From positions 4,023 to 14,700 of the forward strand of contig DNGN01000040.1 in NCBI GenBank assembly GCA_003486225.1: a stretch of DNA of 10,678 nucleotides, read 5' to 3'. Position 1 is the first letter of the stretch. The number at the start of each line of letters is the position of its first letter. Below are positions 6,953 to 10,678 of the stretch, one piece after another. The notes under the pieces were generated by a model. It was not told where the DNA came from. It did no database searches and saw only the letters and a program-made list of their open reading frames with translations. A program made the translations under genes and the position numbers. This stretch comes from Chloroflexota bacterium. Lineage in GTDB: Bacteria; Chloroflexota; Anaerolineae; Anaerolineales; UBA11579.

Positions 6953-7303
6953 CTATTTTATTCCCGCCTGCTTGACGACGGCAGTAAAAGCTTTCGGATC
7001 TCGCACGGCCATATCGGCAAGCATCTTACGATTGATCGTAATGTTTGCCTGGCGCAGGGCGTGGACCAGTCGGCTGTAAGTCGTGCCGTTGAGTCGGGCT
7101 GCGGCGTTGATGCGGGCAATCCACAACCGGCGCAAGTCACGCTTGCGGTTGCGGCGGTCACGGTAAGCGAACCACAGGCTCTTCAGCCGGGCTTCGTTAG
7201 CACGGCGGTAAAGCTTGGAGCGAGAACCATACTGCCCCTTGGTGATTTTTAATACTTTTTTATGCCTTTTCCGGCGGGTAAAGCCGGTCTTTACTCTAGC
7301 CAT
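6953..7303 (-). CDS. rplT: 50S ribosomal protein L20
   Basis: This 116-residue protein is the usual length for L20, which binds 23S rRNA early in large-subunit assembly and in several bacteria also represses its own operon. The sequence begins [26 protein letters not shown] and contains the conserved [29 protein letters not shown] and [19 protein letters not shown]. The long basic N-terminal extension that threads into rRNA is intact. The ATG at 7301-7303 has a strong Shine-Dalgarno, AGGAGGT. It is last in infC-rpmI-rplT, 104 bases after rpmI and followed by the terminator. Confidence 0.98.
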   Translation of the reverse strand: MARVKTGFTRRKRHKKVLKITKGQYGSRSKLYRRANEARLKSLWFAYRDRRNRKRDLRRLWIARINAAARLNGTTYSRLVHALRQANITINRKMLADMAVRDPKAFTAVVKQAGIK

Positions 7304-7331
7304 AGTTACCTCCTGCGAACCCCTGGGCGCC

Positions 7332-7370
7332 GGCAGGCTTGCTCAGGAAAGTTATCCCTGCATCCTGCCC
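7332..7370 (-). other. Possible RNA hairpin in the rpmI-rplT spacer
   Basis: On the minus strand GGCAGG (end of 7370-7364) can pair with CCTGCC (7337-7332), with a nested CAGG/CCTG stem inside. It lies just upstream of the rplT ribosome binding site. The 104-base spacer holds no gene. The structure could act in translational coupling or L20 feedback, but it could also be chance. Confidence 0.3.
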
Positions 7371-7407
7371 GTTGCGAACACCCAACAGCCGCAATAAAAA
7401 TTTTTGA

Positions 7408-7671
7408 TTACTTCGCAGTCCTGGCGGTTGGGGTGGTCCGATATTTATTCAAATACGGGGCCAACCGACGGATGCGCTTCTGAAAACCAGAGCCCTCTAC
7501 AGGCACCATCTTGGCATATAATCGCTTGCTGCGGCTTGAGCGGCGGCGGCGGAAGTGGCTTTGTCCGCCTTTGGTGCGGACAAGCTTTCCGGTACCGGTC
7601 ACGCGGAAGCGCTTGGCAGTTGATTTATGAGTTTTCAGTTTAAACTTACCAGTTTTCTTTTTTCGTGGCAT
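7408..7671 (-). CDS. rpmI: 50S ribosomal protein L35, with extended C-terminus
   Basis: This is an 87-residue, highly basic protein. The L35 core spans residues ~10-73: KLKTHKSTAKRFRVTGTGKLVRTKGGQSHF, then the Arg/Ser-rich RRRRSSRSKR, and RIRRLAPY near the end. L35 is usually about 65 residues. This one has a few extra residues at the front (MPRKKKTGKF) and a tail of ~14 after APY (LNKYRTTPTARTAK). The ATG at 7669-7671 has only a modest Shine-Dalgarno (AAAGG about nine bases upstream), so translation may depend on infC or on RNA structure. L35 sits in the large subunit near L15/L20 rRNA contacts. The order infC-rpmI-rplT is the widespread bacterial one. Confidence 0.97.
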   Translation of the reverse strand: MPRKKKTGKFKLKTHKSTAKRFRVTGTGKLVRTKGGQSHFRRRRSSRSKRLYAKMVPVEGSGFQKRIRRLAPYLNKYRTTPTARTAK

Positions 7672-7738
7672 CGCGAATACCTTTCACACTCTCCGCGGCC
7701 GGGACTTCGAACTGAAAGCCAGGCCGCAGATTGTTTTT

Positions 7739-7758
7739 CAAAACTCTCTTGAAGTCTA
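7739..7758. repeat. Inverted repeat arm B, between infC and rpmI
   Basis: The + strand reads CAAAACTCTCTTGAAGTCTA, the reverse complement of arm A at 6920-6939 with one mismatch (15 matched bases, 1 mismatch, 4 matched). It lies in the 101-base infC-rpmI spacer. In the mRNA part of it can instead form a local stem, AACTCT (minus strand, 7763-7758) with AGAGTT (7747-7742), which would compete with pairing to arm A. A second stem, GCGGCC/GGCCGC (7695-7700 with 7722-7727), lies nearer rpmI. Confidence 0.8.
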
Positions 7759-7772
7759 GAGTTATTGTCGAA

Positions 7773-8294
7773 TTATTTCTTACCCGTATTGGGCGCAAGT
7801 ACCATCAGCATCGTGCGTCCCTCAAAAGAAGGTTTCTGCTCAACAACCGCCACATCGGCCAGTTCTTCAGCAATGTCATTCAGGTCTTGAATAGCGATCT
7901 CTGGATAATCTCGCTCGCGACCTCGGAAGCGAACCCGTACTCTGACCTTTTTGCCTTCCAGCAACCACTTGCGGGCATCCCGCACTTTAAAACTTTTGTG
8001 GTGGTCGGTTGTTTTGGGTCGCAGGCGGATCTCTTTGATCTCGATTGTTTTCTGGGCTTTCTTGGCTTCCTTCTCTTTTTTAGTCCGTTCATACATGAAC
8101 TTGCCATAGTCCATCACCCGGCAAACCGGAGGGTCTGCTTGTGGGGCAATTTCGATCAGATCAAAGTCAGAATCGTAAGCAGCCTGTAAAGCTTCCTGAA
8201 TAGATACTACTCCGACATTCTCACCTTCTGCGTTAATCAAACGCACTTTGGGGGCTCGAATTTCCTCATTTACCCGAAAATTTGATGTACTTAT
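7773..8294 (-). CDS. infC: Translation initiation factor IF-3, probable AUA start
   Basis: This protein is 173 residues if started at the ATA codon 8292-8294. IF-3 binds the 30S subunit, keeps it apart from 50S and checks start-codon pairing. Visible parts are the N-domain opening STSNFRVNEEIRAPKVRLI, DLIEIAPQADPPVCRVMDYGKF, the charged linker (ERTKKEKEAKKAQKT), and a C-domain ending FEGRTMLMVLAPN. No ATG exists near the expected N-terminus. The ATA has AAGGAG (8303-8308) eight bases upstream, and the resulting length matches the family. A TTG at 8358-8360 would give 195 residues, but it has no ribosome site and lies at the predicted transcription start. Rare AUU-type starts are known for infC in E. 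coli and Bacillus, where they allow IF-3 to repress its own synthesis; that is inferred here. Confidence 0.95.
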   Translation of the reverse strand: MSTSNFRVNEEIRAPKVRLINAEGENVGVVSIQEALQAAYDSDFDLIEIAPQADPPVCRVMDYGKFMYERTKKEKEAKKAQKTIEIKEIRLRPKTTDHHKSFKVRDARKWLLEGKKVRVRVRFRGRERDYPEIAIQDLNDIAEELADVAVVEQKPSFEGRTMLMVLAPNTGKK

Positions 8295-8336
8295 TTTCTT
8301 TTCTCCTTCAATTCCTACAGTTAACTTAAAAGATAA

Positions 8337-8356
8337 CTCTGCCTCCTTCGGCAAAG
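8337..8356 (-). promoter_or_regulatory. infC leader hairpin holding a decoy Shine-Dalgarno
   Basis: On the minus strand CTTTGCC (8356-8350) pairs with GGCAGAG (8343-8337), seven pairs including one G-U, around a GAAGGA loop. The loop and 3' arm contain AAGGAGG (8348-8342), a near-perfect Shine-Dalgarno with no in-frame start codon at the right distance. It lies in the ~65-nt infC leader and could be a standby or feedback element. Confidence 0.45.
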
Positions 8357-8365
8357 CCAAACGTC

Positions 8366-8394
8366 ATAATACCATTTTACAACAGAGTCGTCAA
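8366..8394 (-). promoter_or_regulatory. Promoter of the infC-rpmI-rplT operon
   Basis: On the minus strand TTGACG (8389-8394), a 17-base spacer, and TATTAT (8366-8371) preceded by TGG (extended -10) make a strong sigma-70-type promoter. The predicted start is near 8359, about 65 bases before the ATA start of infC. Confidence 0.75.
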
Positions 8395-8433
8395 CTATCG
8401 CGCACCCTGCCGGCGCACGACTTTCCGTTATAC

Positions 8434-8450
8434 GCCATAACATTTATGGC
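8434..8450. other. Small hairpin in the spacer between the transporter gene and infC
   Basis: GCCATAA (8434-8440) and TTATGGC (8444-8450) are perfect 7-bp arms with a 3-nt loop. No U-tract follows on the minus strand, so it is at best a weak or Rho-assisted end for the substrate-binding protein gene. The remainder of this spacer upstream of the infC promoter (8395-8473) shows nothing else. Confidence 0.35.
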
Positions 8451-8473
8451 TGGCAAGGCGATATTTTTAGCGG

Positions 8474-10417
8474 TTATGGGCAGATAGAACCATACGCCAA
8501 ATTCTCAATATTCCACAGCATCCCGGCGGTCGGGTCGAACTGCAGGCCGCATATATCTGGGCGGGCTAAGGCCGCCTGCTGATAAGCAAAGAACGGGATA
8601 GCCGGCAGTTCTTGGGCCAAGATCTCCTGGGCAAGGGCGTGGTTTTCCTGGTAGGGCTCCAAACCGGGCGCACTGCCCCTGGCCGCATTACAGGCCGCAT
8701 CGTAGGTTTCGTTGCTCCAGCCAGATGCATTCCAGCCGCCCCACTTATAGGGGAAAAGGTTTTCATCCTGTCCCGGAATAGCCTCGCTGAGATACAGCTG
8801 GCAGGGCGGGTTCTCGGAAGATTGCCAGGCAAAGTAAACCATCTCAAAGTTGCGTCCGAAGACCGGCGCTTCTGCCCCTGTGGCAAACAGTTCTTCAATC
8901 GTCAGGCCTTGTGGCGTGGCCTGGATACCACAGGCGGCAAGCTGCTGGCTAATGATTTCGAGGACCCGCGCGTTTTGCGGATGTTCGGGGTAGAGGATTT
9001 CAAATGCCAGCGGAGTGCCATCTCGAATTCCTGCGATCTGGGAAGCCGCTCGTTGGCCAGCGGCATCTAAACGCCAACCCACGGCATCCAGCAATTCAGC
9101 CGCTTTCTCAATATCCTGAGAGTAGGAAGCAACTTGCATATTGGCCAGCGGATGGTCTCCCGGCAAATAAGTGTCCATCACCGGGGCAATTCCCAACGAG
9201 ATTTCATCCGTTACGGCCTGGCGATCCAGGCAATAGGCAACCGCCTGCCGTGTGCGCACATCTCCAAAGAAATTGGGGCGATCTCCTGCGAAGATATTGT
9301 AATCATCATCATAGCTTTGCGGCACGATCCCAAAGTTCAGCAGTGTCCAGCCGGAGGCAGTGGCCCAGGAGGCAAACAGCTTGGCTTCCGTCATGCCTGC
9401 CGCAATTTCCGCAACCCCTACACCAGCCGCCGCGGAGGGGTCCAGGACATCACATTCGCCAGACTGCAGCATATCCAGGTTGGTTTGCGGCTCCTGCCCA
9501 ACCACCCTGAAGACCAATCGGTCTACGCGCGGCAGTCCTTCAGGCGCGCGGAAGTAGGCAGGATTACGCTGCAAGGTATAGGTATTGCCTTCTGTCAGGG
9601 CAAGCGAAAACGGGCCAAACCCCATGGGCTTCGCAGCAGAGAATTCGCTGGTAAGCAAGTCTGCGGCAGGACTCTGTCCCCACAAGTGCCTGGGAGCCGG
9701 GAGCCAGAAATTATCCTGATAGCTTGGATCAATGAAACCAGGAAGCCCGGTCCATTTGATTGTATTGTTTTCCAGCGCTTCATAGCTCTGCGTGCGTTCG
9801 ACCTTAAATTTACTGGCTGGCGTTGCCGGATCGGCATTGAGTGTAAACCCGAAGACTGAATCATCTACCGTGAGCGGTGTGCCGTCCGCCCAGAGCACGC
9901 CGGGGCGTAAGGTGAACAAAGCTGACATCTGGTTCATCTCCACCGTTTCACCAGTAAAGGGTTCTGCACACTCGCCGCTCAGGCAGCCAGCGGGGCGGAT
10001 AAAAACCCCATAATCCAGCGTGACTACATCACCGCTGCTATCAACCACCTGATCGCCTACTGCAACCTGGACGGTTTGCAAGGCAGCCGTTCCGGCTGCG
10101 AAATCTGGCAGGTTTTCCAAAAGCACCGGCTGGTAAAGGTAGCCGCGGTGGTCCACCGGACCATCGTACAATGCCTGCAAGATCAGCTTCGCAGCCCCGT
10201 TCAGATTGCCGTAGGGGTACAAGGTGTTCGGGGCTTCACCTAAACACACCACCAGCGAAGTCGGTACAGGTGTCGGGGTGGGAGTTTCAAGGGGTGCCGT
10301 AGGGGAAGCGGCAGGCAAGGTCGCCTCATCCATCGGACTTGGCTCACCCCCGCAAGCAGCCAGGATCCCCACAGCTGCCAGCAAAACAATCATAGTCATT
10401 ATACGATTAAGGTTCAT
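8474..10417 (-). CDS. ABC transporter substrate-binding lipoprotein, family 5 (peptide/nickel type)
   Basis: This is a 647-residue protein. It begins with a lipoprotein signal (MNLNRIMTMIVLLAAVGILAAC, lipid on Cys22) and a Thr/Pro-rich linker (~23-53). The family 5 solute-binding fold follows: SLVVCLGEAPNTLYPYG near residue 54, the hallmark LRPGVLWADGTPLTVDDSVFGF (170-191), PMGFGPFSLALTEGNTYTLQRNPAYF (~264-289), and in the C-half the domain-closing FGDVRTRQAVAYCLDRQAVTDEI. Relatives capture oligopeptides, nickel, or other solutes outside the membrane and deliver them to a permease. About 35 residues before the hallmark carry a Cys pair (GCLSGEC, Cys145 and Cys150). The gene starts 28 bases after the rsgA stop, so the two are probably co-transcribed. 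Its Shine-Dalgarno is weak (AAGGA 11 bases upstream). No permease or ATPase gene is in view, so the ligand is unknown. Confidence 0.93.
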   Translation of the reverse strand: MNLNRIMTMIVLLAAVGILAACGGEPSPMDEATLPAASPTAPLETPTPTPVPTSLVVCLGEAPNTLYPYGNLNGAAKLILQALYDGPVDHRGYLYQPVLLENLPDFAAGTAALQTVQVAVGDQVVDSSGDVVTLDYGVFIRPAGCLSGECAEPFTGETVEMNQMSALFTLRPGVLWADGTPLTVDDSVFGFTLNADPATPASKFKVERTQSYEALENNTIKWTGLPGFIDPSYQDNFWLPAPRHLWGQSPAADLLTSEFSAAKPMGFGPFSLALTEGNTYTLQRNPAYFRAPEGLPRVDRLVFRVVGQEPQTNLDMLQSGECDVLDPSAAAGVGVAEIAAGMTEAKLFASWATASGWTLLNFGIVPQSYDDDYNIFAGDRPNFFGDVRTRQAVAYCLDRQAVTDEISLGIAPVMDTYLPGDHPLANMQVASYSQDIEKAAELLDAVGWRLDAAGQRAASQIAGIRDGTPLAFEILYPEHPQNARVLEIISQQLAACGIQATPQGLTIEELFATGAEAPVFGRNFEMVYFAWQSSENPPCQLYLSEAIPGQDENLFPYKWGGWNASGWSNETYDAACNAARGSAPGLEPYQENHALAQEILAQELPAIPFFAYQQAALARPDICGLQFDPTAGMLWNIENLAYGSICP

Positions 10418-10445
10418 ATGCTCTTATATCCTTGCAAAGGGGAAT

Positions 10446-10678
10446 TTACCTTTCGTCATCAAAACGCAGCCGCAGGTAGGACTCATAACGTTCTGGGTGG
10501 ATCTGGCCGCTTTCCACGGCTGAAACCACCGCACAGCCAGGCTCATCCATATGCGTGCAGCTGTTGAACTTGCAGTCAGCCACTCGCTCAGCAATCTCTG
10601 GAAAATAGCCGTCCAATTCTTCTGGCTCGATATCCCATAAGGCCAAAGCATTCAGGCCCGGGGTATCAGCCACATATC
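10446..10678 (-). CDS. rsgA: Ribosome small-subunit-dependent GTPase A, C-terminal part
   Basis: The frame is open through the window edge, so this is the last ~77 residues only. RsgA is a circularly permuted GTPase that helps the 30S subunit mature. Here the G3 motif reads YVADTPGLNALAL. It is followed by the helical C-terminal domain, with FPEIAERVADCKFNSCTHMDEPGCAVVSAV and then ERYESYLRLRFDDE. The zinc-binding set is complete: Cys-x4-Cys-x-His-x5-Cys. Because RsgA is permuted, G3 near the end is expected and does not indicate rearrangement. The GTG at 10671-10673 is internal, not a start. It is followed after 28 bases by the substrate-binding protein gene. Confidence 0.95.
   Translation of the reverse strand, partial: YVADTPGLNALALWDIEPEELDGYFPEIAERVADCKFNSCTHMDEPGCAVVSAVESGQIHPERYESYLRLRFDDER

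Noticed and set aside
7731..8189. Long + strand open frame of 152 codons opposite infC
   Set aside because: It is antisense to a clear IF-3 gene, has no ribosome site, and its translation shows no family features.
8295..8360. IF-3 N-terminal extension from the TTG at 8358-8360
   Set aside because: There is no Shine-Dalgarno, the codon coincides with the predicted transcription start, and the extra 22 residues do not match the IF-3 family.
8365..8367. ATG just upstream of infC, opening a 13-codon frame on the minus strand
   Set aside because: It overlaps the -10 box and lies upstream of the predicted RNA start, out of frame with infC and without a ribosome site.
8433..8470. + strand hairpin followed by ATATTTTT as a terminator
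   Set aside because: No + strand gene precedes it, and the T-run is about 14 bases beyond the stem, too far for a standard intrinsic terminator.
9134..9859. Long + strand open frame of 241 codons opposite the substrate-binding protein
   Set aside because: It is a shadow of the GC-biased coding strand of the 647-residue protein. The lipobox and family 5 motifs fix the true frame.
10446..10673. Short complete 75-residue protein starting at GTG
   Set aside because: The frame continues through the window edge and the sequence is the C-terminal end of RsgA, so it is a truncated view rather than a small gene.

Overview
This window looks like an ordinary chromosomal stretch from a bacterium of the Chloroflexota, most likely class Anaerolineae. 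That placement is inference. It rests on lipoproteins with long Thr/Pro-rich linkers behind the lipobox, an M29 aminopeptidase, a Kv-beta-like aldo/keto reductase, and a large multi-span glycosyltransferase beside a GT2-GtrA fusion. No phage, insertion sequence, CRISPR array, tRNA or rRNA was seen.

Layout. Positions 1-465 (+) hold the C-terminal part of an aldo/keto reductase, closed by a bidirectional terminator (482-516). On the minus strand from 3438 down to 539 are two translationally coupled genes: a polytopic GT-C-like membrane protein, then a GT2 glycosyltransferase fused to a GtrA-type flippase domain. Upstream of them (4315-3548, -), with its own promoter and terminator, is a membrane-anchored protein with two Ig-like repeats. 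A divergent intergenic region (4316-4629) then leads to an M29 aminopeptidase (4630-5733, +) and an unrecognised lipoprotein (5807-6874, +). The rest is on the minus strand. The operon infC-rpmI-rplT (8294 to 6953) has a good promoter and a strong terminator. Before it come a family 5 ABC transporter substrate-binding lipoprotein (10417-8474) and the C-terminal end of the ribosome-assembly GTPase RsgA (10678-10446), which runs off the window.

How the genes work together. The GT2-GtrA and GT-C pair resembles a condensed three-part Gtr system: load a sugar onto polyprenyl phosphate, flip it, then transfer it to an extracytoplasmic acceptor. The infC operon supplies IF-3, L35 and L20. Its sequence shows an apparent AUA start for infC, a 65-nt leader with a decoy Shine-Dalgarno in a hairpin, and a 20-nt inverted repeat (19/20) flanking the rpmI-rplT pair. 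Those arms could pair in the mRNA over about 800 nt. I saw no clear novel defence or mobile system. The most interesting signals are this possible long-range RNA structure and the non-AUG infC start.
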